NCBI GenBank assembly: GCA_003586115.2
Contig: QVOM02000034.1
Span: 18,149,444 to 18,213,443 of the forward strand
DNA: 64,000 nt
Direction of reading: 5' to 3'
From: Salvator merianae
Taxonomy: Eukaryota; Chordata; Lepidosauria; Squamata; Teiidae
In this document: positions 23,968 through 35,624 of the stretch, in pieces
Position numbering within the stretch: the stretch's first letter is position 1
Layout of the letters: the number at the start of each line of letters is the position of its first letter
Notes under the pieces: model-generated
What the model saw: only the letters and a program-made list of their open reading frames with translations
Database searches by the model: none
Told to the model about the DNA's origin: nothing
Translations under genes and position numbers: made by a program

Positions 23968-25286
23968 TGATTTAAATAGAAATAACTAGGAGAGCTTTAG
24001 GGCAGCTTAAAAACAGGCATTGTGGCACAAACATTTGTCAACTTGAGTTTGCTTCATTAGATAGATAAAATATGAAGATGTTAAGACCTGCAAAAATACC
24101 TACTTGAATATGCAAGTGTAACCATTTTACAACTGTTCCATTTTTTTTACAAGCTGCTTTACTATGTGAAGTAAAACATTTGTATTTTATTGGAAATTTA
24201 TTTAACAAATTGGTTAAAAAATACAATTAGTAAATAACATTTTAATGGGGCAACACAACAGTTGAAAATCATAAAGAAGCAGGATTGCATTTGCTGTTTG
24301 CATTGCATTGCTGTTGTAAGTTCCTCTGACTTTGCTTTACATTTCCTCCAAATAACCATGCATAGTGCTGTGCTGTAAATGTGCAGTTAGTTTGTGGACT
24401 AGTTGTTTTGGATGCACTTCAGCAATTGTACGTTTGCCATTTGGATCTGTTAACTGTCAGAGTGAAGGAAGCTGAGAATCAGAGCTTTTATCCATTCGTG
24501 TTTAGATTACCAGAACTAGAAGAGAAGAGCCAGGGTGTTTCTGCTTTCCTTCTAATTTACTACTAATGTCTGCTGTACTTTGCAGTGGAAAATGGAAAAA
24601 AAAAACCTTCATGGGGAGGATTTATATGTCGGTTGAACTGATATGCTTCTGTGATGCCAAAGTAAGGCAGCTGAACTCTGCTGCTTAAACCCATCATGTG
24701 GATGGTTTTATCGCTGCAGATTTATTAGGTTTCTATGAAGGAAGTTTATTTCTCCTCTTGCATTCTTAGAATTGTTGGAGTTCCATATAACGAGGGTGTG
24801 TCTGAAAGGTTTCTTGAAGTGAGCAAGGTACATTCATCGTGCAGAATTGTTAGAAGCACCAAATCAAAAATGATTAATCCTTAGTTTGCTTACATCACTC
24901 AGATGGTTTGGTAGATGATCAAGGAAGGAAACCAAGAAGCAGTTAGGTAAAGAAATGGGCAGGTCTTTTTGTGGAGAGAAAGTACAAGATTAGAGAGCTA
25001 TTTTAGTCTCAAGCGCTACAAAACGCATGAGTCACTCTTTACTCAAATCTCCCCCCCCCCACTTCTCTCAAAGAAAAAAATTGTTACATTCCCACCAACT
25101 TGTTTAGAGCCAGGTGGGGAGGGTTTTTTCCCTATTTCCTCATACTCAAATTTAAAAACAATTTTCAAGGTTGAAGGCTACTTGACAACTTGGGGCATAA
25201 AAGGTAAAGGTACCCTCAAGTCAAGCTCACCTGCAGTCACCTGCTGGTGACTGCATAGGGAAATGGTTTGCCATTATTTTATTTTA

Positions 25287-25414
25287 GGCTGCATCCAGAT
25301 GCCATTTACCTATTCCACTATATTTGGATATTCTGGAATAATGCATGGATATCCATGTTTTATTCTGGAATATCCAGATATAGTAGAATAAATAAATGAC
25401 GTCTGGATGCAGCC
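25287..25414. mobile_element. Snapback MITE, GGCTGCATCC family, 128 bp
   Basis: The ends GGCTGCATCCAGATGCCATT and the reverse complement of GACGTCTGGATGCAGCC form one nearly complete hairpin. The stem is carried inward by CTATATTTGGATATTCTGG against its complement, with ATGGATATCCAT at the centre. Flanks are TTA and TCA, close to a TWA target duplication. Confidence 0.8.
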
Positions 25415-25565
25415 TCAGATGTTGCGAATTTAATCCATGAATGTCTGCTTTACAAACAATTGTTCACCCATAGAGCTGCAACCAGATGTCTCTCAGGAAG
25501 TGATCCTGTACTGTACTTCCTTTCTTGGAACTCTGACCCTATATTATTTATTTGTTTGTTTATGT

Positions 25566-26955
25566 CAGTGATTCTCAACCTTTTTGCTCTTGTGTAACCC
25601 TTGGCAGCCCATTTCTGTAAATTTACCCTTCATAATAGTTCACATTTATACATTGTAACTGTAAGGCCGCGGTCGGACACGGCATTTAATCAGTTTAAAG
25701 GCTGTCTTCACTTCCCGCTGTTCCGACAGACACGGCATTTAATCAGTCTTCACTTCCCGCTGGCCCGACATGATCTTCCTGTTCCGTAATTTTTAAGGAT
25801 TAAATTGGTTAAATGCGCATTACTTTGTCTTCGGATTTTATCAACTCTCAAGCCATTCCAGATCGCTAGCGCGCTTTACTTTGTGCTGTGGGCACGAGGA
25901 AAGCGATTATGTAATTTTTTGTGGGCGTGCAGAGGGAGGGATCCCCATTTGGTGCTGTCCAATGGCAGACTTTGTGGGTGGGCAGGAAGCGCCTCCATTA
26001 TCCCCGTTGCTGCCAGCATTATCTGCCTCATATACCTAGCTTGTATTTATGTAAAATCATCTCTCCTTTTGAATTAGCTAGCTCCTGCATGGTATTCCGC
26101 TGAAACTAGTGACATTTACTTTTGAGTTGCCGGCTTCCAGGGCTTGGAAGTTGGCTCTTGCCTGCAGCCATCTCCTCCCCTTCCCCAGCAGCCAAGCGCT
26201 CAGGGACGGGATGGCTCGCTCTCCTCTCTCCTCTCTCCTCTCTCTTCCCTCCCTCCCTCCCTCCCTCAGCTCTTCTTGCTGCTGCCGCTGGGCAGCTGTT
26301 CGCCTGGAAGATGAAGCCCTCAATACACATCTTTCTCCCGGCTCCCTCCCACTTTTTCCCTTTCTGCGCAGTTGCGTTAGAGTGTAACAGCAGGGGAGCT
26401 CTCATACGCATTTCAAAAGAACTTTAAAAAGCTTCGTTTTTTAAAGTTAATAGTTTTAAAGTGAACATAGTTTTAAAGTTCTGCTTGTGTACATAGAGGC
26501 TGTAGTGGGGAGAAGAAGCAAATGACAAATGCTGCCAAGTTAATCCATGTTCTGAGGCAGCAGCGGGGAACTACAGAGAGCGGAGCTTGACTTTCCTGCC
26601 CCTGTGACATCAAGGTTTGAACGTTGGGACTGCCAATCACTGACTGCACGGGGAGGAGAATTTGACGAGGGGTGGAGGCAGAAAAGGTACTGCCAAGCAC
26701 GGGAAATATCAGTGTGGGAACGAGCAAGTACGAATTGACTCCGTGTTAAACTGTAACTGTGGGAACGACCAGAGGACGACCAAAGAACGAATTCACTGCG
26801 CGTACTCTTCTATACGGGTTACATATCTCTGCTTTGATGATGTCTGACTGCGGCCTTAGTGCCGTTTTCTGCCATTATTCCATTTTTTTTACATACTCTT
26901 AAATGTTCTGGTTCGTATGCCTGAAGGTATGTGTACCCCAGGTTGGGAATCATTG
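25566..26955. mobile_element. hAT-like element, copy 1, with nested insertion
   Basis: The ends CAGTGATTCTCAACCTTTTT and the reverse complement of GGTTGGGAATCATTG are hAT (Charlie-type) terminal repeats. The body TTGGCAGCCCATTTCTGTAA and CATTTATACATTGTAACTG recurs, reversed, in copy 2 (48405-49105). A Harbinger-like element (25665-26855) sits inside. A clear 8-bp TSD is not visible. Confidence 0.75.
25665..26855 (+). mobile_element. Harbinger-like 1.2 kb non-autonomous element, copy B
   Basis: The ends GGCCGCGGTCGGACACGG and the reverse complement of GATGTCTGACTGCGGCC match copy C at 60025. Flanks are TAA (25662-25664) and TTA (26856-26858), and the empty site in the second hAT copy reads TAA. 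A CT-rich microsatellite lies at 26219-26270. The first 100 bp contain an internal duplication of the GACACGGCATTTAATCAGT block. No transposase. Confidence 0.85.
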
Positions 26956-27395
26956 ATTTAATTTTATTTTTGTCTCACCTTATGCCAGAAAGTTTCAGAG
27001 CAATTTGCTACTTGCCTGCATTTCAAGGAAAAACTGTGTTTTTTAGAAAATGCTCTGAAGTTCTTACACATACATTTGTAGCCAAAGCTGCTTCATGGGC
27101 ATCCCTGGTCATGCTAATCTAGATAGTAAGTATCAACTCCACACCTTTCCTGAAAAATCTGTACCAGTTCCGTCCTCCCTCCTCCCTCTCCCACTTTCTG
27201 TCTTTTTCTTGCAGAGACTTGCAGGTCAGGATGCATAAACACACTTTTCTTCCTGGTAAAAGCTAGTATTTTCATGGTAATATTGTATTAGTTAAGGTGA
27301 TTAGGATGAAGAAAGGCAACCAGAGTAGGTAAGCTAATGCAGCCTGATGTTTTTTGGCTCTGGGGAAACAGGAAGTATTCCTGCTAAAATTCTTA

Positions 27396-27791
27396 GTCTG
27401 CATCCGCACAGAGAAAAAAAAGAAATAGCTCAAAAGTAGCTTGGATGTGGCATTAATGCACATTAAAACCACCAGCCGCCTGTGGCTTTAAGGGCAGGTG
27501 TTTGTAACTCATGGAAAGCGGGTGGTCACTGTTCGCGGGGCCTCTGGGCCTCCGGGCCTCTGTATTGATGCTGGGCCGGAGGTCCTGCGAACAGCAAGCA
27601 CGTGCTTTCTGTGGGTTACGAATACCCGCCCTTAAAGCCACTGGCCGCCACTGATTAAAACCCAGAAAATGTACTTCCATACTGCATTCTCTGGACTTTA
27701 ATGTGTAATAGAGGTGAGATGGGGACACTAATGTCCACGTGCTACCACTCTAAGCCACTTTTGATCTGCTTTTTAACGTGTGGATGCAGCC
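27396..27791. mobile_element. Snapback MITE, GGCTGCATCC family, with GC-rich inner palindrome
   Basis: The ends GTCTGCATCCGCACAGAGAA and the reverse complement of CGTGTGGATGCAGCC are preceded by TTA. Inside, 27467-27655 forms a second palindrome: GTGGCTTTAAGGGCAGGTGT answers ATACCCGCCCTTAAAGCCAC, and CACTGTTCGCGGGGCCTC answers GAGGTCCTGCGAACAG. Confidence 0.75.
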
Positions 27792-29699
27792 TTTAGTGGT
27801 GCCAAAAGGTCTCATTACAAGGAGGCTGTATTGATCTGCATAGGTCCACCAATGCACTTTCAAATGATAAATAATAGACTTCAGAAGACACAGTTTGAAG
27901 AACCCCAGCTTCAACACTTGAGCAGGGATTCTGGATATTAGTTTCCTGCAATAAATTTGACAGAAACCTGGCCCCTGTGTCACACTGGCGTCTGGCTTCA
28001 TTCACATTGAGCACAAGCTTTCTGGACTGTATTGTTTTATAGTAAACCTAAAGTATTGGTTTCCAGTCCTGAATATTGAAAGAGAATGCAGAATGACATA
28101 GCTCATATATTTGTTCTTTCCAGAATTATTTTTATGTGTTCTTAAAATATAGTTTTCTGTCCCATTGATTTTTCTCATTGACTCTTGCTGGATGTAGGAG
28201 CTAAATGCATGTTCTCATCTCTTTTACTGAAACTAATAGGACTGAAAGGTGTTTATTGTGGACTGGACTATGCCCAAGCCTTTGAGATCTTTTATCCAAT
28301 AATTCTGGCTTATTGCGAGTAAATTGTTTTAAGGATTAAACAAGGATGATGGAATAAATTCTGCATACCGAATTTAAAAAATCTAATTCTGCTCATGTGA
28401 ATTGCATTTATTACTGTAAAAAAGAAAAAATAATTTTTTTGGAGAAAATTTGTTTCTATTTATTAATCAGTTCTCTATATATTTAGTGAGTGAAGAAACT
28501 GAAACTCTGTTCTAGTTTTTAATATTTTAGTACAGTATAGTCCCTGAAATTTCACAGTTTTAAAAACTGCAAGTTTTGTGCATTTGCAAGTGTGGGTTTG
28601 TGACACTTTCTTGCAATCTGCAATGGAAAAAAAATTCAAACTAACATGCTGACAAGTTTGCAACTGTCAAACAGCTGATTTTCATGCTTAAACTATATTT
28701 CTGTGTGTTTAAAACCAGCTGTTCTGCAGCTCCTCAGTTTTTGAAATGCCTGCTATTTTGGCGGTCCATAATGCTTGCTAAAACCAAGGAATGACTGTAC
28801 AAGAATGCCAGTATTTTTAAGGTAATATTAACAATATTGAGAAGATTACATCAGTATCAACACTAAGAAAATGAGTAGGAAGGCAGAGATTTTGGACTCA
28901 TTATTTTGAGAAATCAAATATTTCTGATCTCACCAAACAATTCCTACCAAAGTTGCTGAAATCTACAGTCTATAAGAGTTACAACACAATTTCACTGTAG
29001 GTATATTACCTTCAGCCATCAATCAAGACCACACATGTTGATTGAATCACATGTTTGAGGATTCTGGCATGAATCATTTGTTCTCAGAGATCATGGAAAC
29101 TGAGAAGAAATTGTTTCATGATGACTTCTGTTCAGAAGGGCGAACAGTTTTGACTTTTGCATAACTTATTCCTTCATTATTTGCTGTGTTGTTTCTGTTA
29201 TTTCAACATGAAGGTTCATAGAGCCAATATGGTCTTGATATTAAGCAATAATCAGGAGTGATTTGTACCAGCTGAAATCTGTGTACAAAGCAGCAGATCC
29301 TAGAACACAGCTTTGAGGTATTTGCAGCTAAAGGATTGTATGAAGATTGGTGACTGTTCTGCGTGTTTGTTTTAATACTCTTCTTGTGTTTTCTATTGAA
29401 CCAGAGTAATATGTGTGTGCTTTGGCTGTCTTTCCACCCAAGCTCTAGAGGCATTACTGCCCTATTGATCAATAGATATTAGAAAATTAGCATCAACTTT
29501 GGATACTTCAATCCTTTTTGTACTTCTACAAATATTCAGTCTGTCCATCTAGTACAGTTGTGTGATGTACCACTTTGAGCTTAATATACAACTCACTTCC
29601 CCTGAAAAAAATAATCTTCTACAAATTTGAAGGTGACCAGAATCTTTTCAAAACTGATATTTTCTTCTGTAGTCCTATCAGAGTGGGGGGCAGGGGAGG
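27792..29699. other. Intergenic, nothing recognised
   Basis: AT-rich sequence without a recognisable exon, RNA gene or repeat boundary. Confidence 0.5.
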
Positions 29700-29812
29700 A
29701 GGGGAGGAAGGTTATGGTTTAAATATATTTTAATGCTTGTATTTTTATCATATGTTTGTGGCTTGGCCTGGGACCATTAGTTGAAAGGTGGGATACAAAT
29801 GTAGTGAACAGG
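29700..29812 (+). mobile_element. L2-type LINE 3' tail
   Basis: TTTGTGGCTTGGCCTGGGAC followed by AAAGGTGGGATACAAATG is the degraded L2-clade 3' end. A GGGGAGG-rich run precedes it at 29684-29710. Confidence 0.5.
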
Positions 29813-30149
29813 AAGTACCCATCAGAGTACAAGTAAAAACAGACATGAGGTCTTAAGGTGCTCAATTCATTGCAGTCATCAGGTGCTGCACTAAAACAAA
29901 TATGGGAAGTACAGCTCCTAAGACGAACTGCCTAAAATACGCTGGACATCTTAAGACCTTGGGTGTCTTTTAGCCTGTGGTTTACATTTGTTGTCAGGAT
30001 TGTCTGTGGCCAAAACATTGTATGTGGTATAGACTCTTAACAACGAAATTTACAAGCTTGCGAGAATGGAGTAGAAGGCAAAACAAATCAGCAGCCATAC
30101 AACAGACAGAAGGCCAAAGTAGGCAAAAATTCTCATAATCATATTTGCA

Positions 30150-30480
30150 TATGATTTATTTATTTAAAATATTTCTATACGACTTCCCATCTTGGGATCC
30201 CAGTGTAGTTCACAGCGTAGAACAAAAGCAAACTAAGAGCTGACCAACTCCCCTACCTCACCCCAACTCCTCACAGTCATAAAAATATATTAAACAAAAT
30301 AAAATACAATAGAAATAATGGAAAACAAAAAACAGTGGGTGGGAATGAACCATTCAAACAGGGAAGGCCTAGGTGAAGAAAAATGCCTTCAGCAGGAGTC
30401 TGAAAGTTGGTACGGTGGATGCCTCACGCCCCCACAGCTATCAGAGGGAAGAACATTCCAAAGGGGAGAAAAAATTAGTT
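30150..30480 (-). mobile_element. LINE 3' UTR-like repeat, reversed
   Basis: ATTTATTTATTTAAAATATT, CCCATCTTGGGATCCCAGTG and, further on, CCTTCAGCAGGAGTCTGAAA and AGAACATTCCAAAGGGGAG are the order of blocks of a common squamate LINE 3' region read backward. The family was not pinned down. Confidence 0.45.
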
Positions 30481-32129
30481 GGCTGAGTTCCCACTTGCTG
30501 CCTGGCTGTTAAAGTACAGAAACAAACTCAGCAGCATCAGGCAGAGCACCTCCGGGTAAGGGACGGTTAAGGCTCCAACTGGAAGCCTTCGTCTGATCTC
30601 CAAAACTGCATTTTGATCCACTGAAGCTTTGCTTTGCATCCTCTGTCCTTACAGAAGCGTCTGATGGGCCATCACTGGTGCAACCCCAAACCTATACAAA
30701 GCCTAGATGGCCTGATCGCCAGGGTGTTCATGCGGATTCTGCCCGCTGTGTGAGGTTGCTGCTGTTCTGTTGCCTGTGGCTGTGGCTGTGTATATGATGT
30801 TGCTGCTATGAGAGTTCTTCCCTGCAGGATTGGGCCCAGGGGGCAGATGTATCTGAGAATATCTGGCCCCACTTACTCCATTAGTGGAGTAATGTAATTC
30901 CTTTATATAGGAATGCTGCCCACCACTGGTGGGGTCATGACCAAAAGGGGTCACCGTTTTGGGGGTGCCACTTTGGGGAGCAAGGAAAGGTGAAAGCCAC
31001 AATTATTTAGGTGATGGTGGGTGGGAACAGTGTATGGAATTGGGGGAGGGGGAGATGCAGCTAGGTTGGCTTAGGGTAGGAGGAGAAGGGTCTCTGGGAA
31101 CTACTATTGCTGTTGTGATGACCAAGAGGAGGTATGGCATTGGAAGGCAGAAGAGTTGGATTAAGAGAAGGAGTGTAGATCTACTTCTGCCTGGGCCTTA
31201 CTCTGGATTATGTCCTGGAATAAGAACATGCCATCCACATGCTGGTGTGTTTATAAACAATACAAACAAAACAACACACAAGAAAAACACAAGACCGTCC
31301 CCCCGACTGATGATTTGGATCAGTTTCAACTACTGCAGTCTGAGGATGTGGATAAGCTGCTTGCTGGTTTTTGACCAACTGCATGCCCTCTTGACCCTTG
31401 TCCTTCCTGGCTAGTAAAAGCCAACTGGTAGTGTGTGGCCAAGTGGGTCCTGGAAGTAGCAACACTTCCTTGAGAGATGGAGAGGTCCTACCGACTCTTA
31501 AAAAGACAGTGGTACATCAGTTTCCTAAAAGGTCCTTCCTAGATTCAGTCATGTTAAACAGCTATGGCCCAGTAGTGCCACCCAAACACACAACAATACT
31601 TTCAGAGCAAGGTATTGGAGAAGGATGTGACTATTCAACTGCTGTCATGCAAGGTAGCTGATTACCTGGACCCATTTTAATCTGACTTCAGGCCCAGTTA
31701 TGCCACTGAAAACTGCCTTGGTTGCCCTGTTGATTACCTTTTTCTAGAGAAAGGCAGGAATGTGCAATCCTTTTGGTACTTCTTGAACTTTCAGTGCCTC
31801 TTCATACCATTGGCCATGGTATCCTCTTGGAAAGGCTGTAGGCACTGGGAGTTGGAGGCACTGCATCACACTGGTTCCACTCTTACCTCCAAGGTTAATA
31901 CCAGAAAGTAGGAGATACTTACTCAACACCCTGGAACTCATGTGGCATTCGTCAGAGACCCGTCTTTTCTCCCATGCTCCTCAACATCTATATGAAGCCA
32001 CTGGGAGAAGTCAACTGGAGATTTGGAGTGAGGTACCATCAATATGGAGATGACACCCAACTGTAGCTTTCTATTCCATTTGAATCAGTAGCTGAAGTGC
32101 TAGACAGGTGTCTGGAGGCAGTACTGGGT

Positions 32130-32381
32130 TGAACAATGGGATGAAACTTCAAGGGAGTAGATACAGGCTAGATATTAGGAAAAACTTCCTGACCGTAAGG
32201 GCAATCAGTCACTGGAACAGGTTGCCACAGGAGGTGGTGGGCTCTCCTTCGCTGGAGGTCTTCAAGGAGAGGCTGGACAGTTATCTGTCTGGGATGCTTT
32301 AGTGAATCCTGCATTGAGCAGGGGGTTGGACTCGATGACCCTAGAGGTCCCTTCCAACTCTATGATTCTATGATTCTATAT
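32130..32381 (+). mobile_element. CR1 LINE 3' end
   Basis: The reading frame of the CR1 ORF2 C-terminus (LDIRKNFLTVRAISHWNRLP, then EVVGSPSLEVFKERLDSYL) is followed by TTGGACTCGATGACCCTAGA, CCTTCCAACTC and the diagnostic ATTCTATG repeat tail. It is inserted in the L2. Confidence 0.92.
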
Positions 32382-33043
32382 GCCAATAAATTAAGGCTGA
32401 AGACAGAGGTACTGTATGTAATAGGGTATTGGGTCTGTAAAACAGAGAGACATCCTGCACTTGATGGGGTTGTACTGTTCTAGAAGGGACAAGTGTGTAG
32501 TCTGGGAATACTCCTGAATTCATTGCTGACACTTGAACTCAAGTGGAGGCTGAGGCCAGGAATTTCTCTTTCCAGCTGTAGCTGTTTCGTCAGCTATGGC
32601 CCTTTCTGGACAGAGACAATTTGGCACAATATTCCATGTTCTAGTAACTTCCAGATTGGACTGTTGTAACATGCTCTACATGGGGCTGCCTTTGAAGATG
32701 ATACAGAAGCTGCAGCTGGTATACAGAATTTAGCTGCAGGACTGCTGATGAGACTGGGTGGATGGATGAATACCATGCCAGTCCTAAAAGAACTGTGCTG
32801 CCTGTTGATCTACTACCAAACCCAATTCAAAGTTCTAACATGATCTTAATGGCCCCCAAATGGCTTGGGCCACAAATATCTAAAAGGTTACTTCCTCCCG
32901 TATGGACCTGCCTGAGCTTCATGATATGTCCACAGAAAGTAAAGAGGCAGAGGTGGGTGAGATGACCTCCTCCATTATAGCCCTCACGTTGTGGAACAGC
33001 CTCCCTTCTGAAGAATATTAGGCACCTCCACTGTAGACATTTA

Positions 33044-33526
33044 GGTTGCATCCAGACAGGGTCTAAAACCTGAGATTATCTTGGGACTATATTGGGATTG
33101 CCACACATATCTGTGGTAATCCCAACATAGCCCGGGGATATAGGAGTGAAATCCTGGAGTATTGTTATTTTGGGAAGATCAGCTCCAATCCTGGTTTTCT
33201 CAAAACAGTGATATGGCTTACCTTGTCTGGATACCTGCTCCCAGGATCCATTTTGAAGAAAATGGCTACTGCACATAAATGGTAGTGGAACAAGACCAAA
33301 AATGCCCACTGTGGAAGCATGGGGCTGACACTTGCACACTTCCAGGTATTTCATGGTATCAAAATACCCAGAAGTACCCAATGCACTATTGTGGGAACAG
33401 TGCCAGATGAGATAAAGGCCTGGACTTGCCCCATGATATGGCACTGCCATCTGGCAGGGCTGGCGAGAAGAAATTACAGGAAATAAACAAGATCCCACAT
33501 TTTCCTCTTGCCGCCTGGAGGCAGCC
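33044..33526. mobile_element. Snapback MITE, GGCTGCATCC family, 483 bp
   Basis: The ends GGTTGCATCCAGACAGGGTC and the reverse complement of CGCCTGGAGGCAGCC are flanked by TTA on both sides (33041-33043, 33527-33529). It sits in the 3' part of the L2. Confidence 0.85.
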
Positions 33527-34079
33527 TTAGATACTGGATGGAGACACAAGCTTTACCCAAGCATTTGGTTAATTGAGCAGTTTATCCTTCCCAAACAATA
33601 TAGATTTAATCCTCTTTTATCCCTATTTTAATTTGTTTTAGCTCTGCTTTTAACTTACTTGGTATTGTTTTTATTTGCCCAGTTAATGATAATATTAATA
33701 ATATTAATACTCTCCTTCTTCCAATGTATAATGTTGTTCCAATATACATGTAGGTGAAGTTCCTGCATAGCCTGATAGCCACGAAGGAAATGAAAGCAGC
33801 AATGGGGTGGGAAGAGTAGGGAGAAAGGGGTGGAGTAAGCAGGCTTGGAAGAGAAGATGGGAATGAATCATAGGGGAGAAAGAGATAACGGTAGCCATGG
33901 CGCCTCTAGGAGGCAAATATATGGGAGTGACAGCAGCCCCTTAGGAATGTGTAAGAGTGGCCATGAAAGGGCCCCAGTGTTACCCAAGGGGCTGGAACAC
34001 CTTCCTTATAAAATCAGGGTGCAATGTCTTGGCCTCTTCAGCCGCGAAAGACAGCATTTAAGAGAGGACCTGATTGAGA

Positions 34080-34530
34080 GTATATAAAATCAGGCAAGGT
34101 ATGGAAAAAGGTGGACAGAGAAAAATTCTAGGACCAGGGGGCACTCTATAAAGCTGATGGGCAGGAGAATTAGGACCGACAAGGGCAAGTATTTTTTTAC
34201 CCAGAGGGTCATGGAATTTACTACTGGAAGTGGTGGTGACAGCAACCAGCCTGGATAGCTTTAAGAATGGATTGGACAGATTCATGGAGGTCAGGTGTAT
34301 CAAGGGCTACTAGAATGGATGCCTAGGTACTGCCTCCAGGCTGGAGAGACAGGCAGGATGTCTGTAAAACCATTTACGGGGAGTCAAGAGCAGGTTTTGG
34401 CTTTATAATCAGCTTGAGAATGCCCAGAAGCAATTGATGTGCCACTGTGTGAGACAGGATGCTGGACTAGATGGGCCATGTACTGATCCAGCAGGGCTCG
34501 TCTTATGTTCTTATGTTCTTACTGTGATCT
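34080..34530 (+). mobile_element. CR1-like LINE 3' end, best copy
   Basis: The fullest copy of the family: GAGGGTCATGGAATTTACTA, GGATTGGACAGATTCATGGA, GGCTACTAGAATGGATGCCT, GATGCTGGACTAGATGGGCC and a tail with three TTATGTTC units. Confidence 0.8.
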
Positions 34531-34879
34531 GTCCCTCTTCCACACTTGTCTCTGCCCCTGCCGTTCCTGGCTCAAGGTCTGTTAAAGCAGACACCCCTCT
34601 GCTCTCCATTTAGTAGCCCTGCACACAATACATCACATCACAATCCAGGTTTACTGTGTAGTCAGCCATAGGTACTGAAAGAGCATATATGTGGGCATGC
34701 ATCTAATCAAAGGTGGGGTGGTACTGTTATAATATGAAGCCAGCAGCACTTGTTCTTCCTTTTATTTTGTGCCTCCCAAATACTGCAGCCATTCTGCTCT
34801 GTTGCAGATCAGTTTTGTATGCCATAGGCCTGTTACACACACCCTGAACTTGTCTGATGCTCTTAGATATAATGAGTAA

Positions 34880-35128
34880 TGAAGAAGAAGAAGAAAAAGA
34901 GTAGTAATTAGATTTTGTACTCTGCTTTTCTCACCCAAGAGGACACAAAGCAGCTGCCAAACCTTCTGCTTCTCTCCCCACAACAGACACCTTGTGAGGC
35001 TGTGAGAACTCAGAACGGAGAGCTGTGACGAGCCCAAGGTGACCCAGCTGGCTTCATGCAGAGTGCAGACTCGAACCAGGAGAGTTCCAGATAAGAGTCT
35101 GACACGCTAACCACGAGGCCAAACTGGT
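34880..35128 (-). mobile_element. tRNA-derived SINE with (CTT)n tail
   Basis: Reversed: a (GAAGAA)n run at 34880-34899, ACTCTGCTTTTCTCACCC, CTCTCCCCACAACAGACACC, GACCCAGCTGGCTTCATGCA, the B box complement GCAGACTCGAACC (35065-35077) and GCTAACCACGAGGCCAAACT. This is the standard squamate SINE order. Confidence 0.9.
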
Positions 35129-35624
35129 ATCCCATTGCCAGTGTTGAATTAATATTTATCTTAGGCAGCAAAACATTTTTCAGCAGCCACATTTTTGACT
35201 TGAAGCTGCTAGTTAGCATGACTCCTCCCCATTTCTGCTGGATTAAACAACAACAACATCAGAAATAAACAGATCACAGATGAATTTGTATATATGCATC
35301 ACGCATTTGTGATGTGAAGAGCAGATATTAGGAACTTAGAGTATTTCTGCAACTACAAATGCGAAACCACTATTGCTCTTATCTTTTATTTCTTATCCTT
35401 TGTATCCTTTCAATTCCCACATAAATTTAGTTGGAATGTTGCCTTCGGAATGAAGGCTTCACTTCTTTGGTAGTGGTAATCTTGCCTTACCAGTATTGTG
35501 TGTTTGCCAGCATCTATCTACTTTCTTTTGAATATATGATTAGTTGTTTTGCAATTATCTTACCACCCCATAAATGTATTACCATACTCTTTACCATTGA
35601 GATATTAACTCATTGTGTCCAAAT

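Larger units (their letters stand above)
31290..33700 (+). mobile_element. L2-clade LINE (RT to 3' UTR) with two nested insertions
   Basis: Recognisable coding blocks in order are GEVLPTLKKTVVH, a stretch with YLDPF-like and GYATE-like residues, MKPLGEVNWRFGVR, a YGDDTQL active-site box near 32037-32057, then LDYCNMLYMGLPLK near 32650-32700 and the 3' UTR to about 33700. Stops and frameshifts are frequent. CR1 (32130-32381) and a MITE (33044-33526) interrupt it; the L2 text resumes directly after each. Confidence 0.85.

Noticed and set aside
33076..33549. 157-codon open frame on the minus strand
   Set aside because: It lies almost entirely inside the TTA-flanked MITE at 33044-33526.
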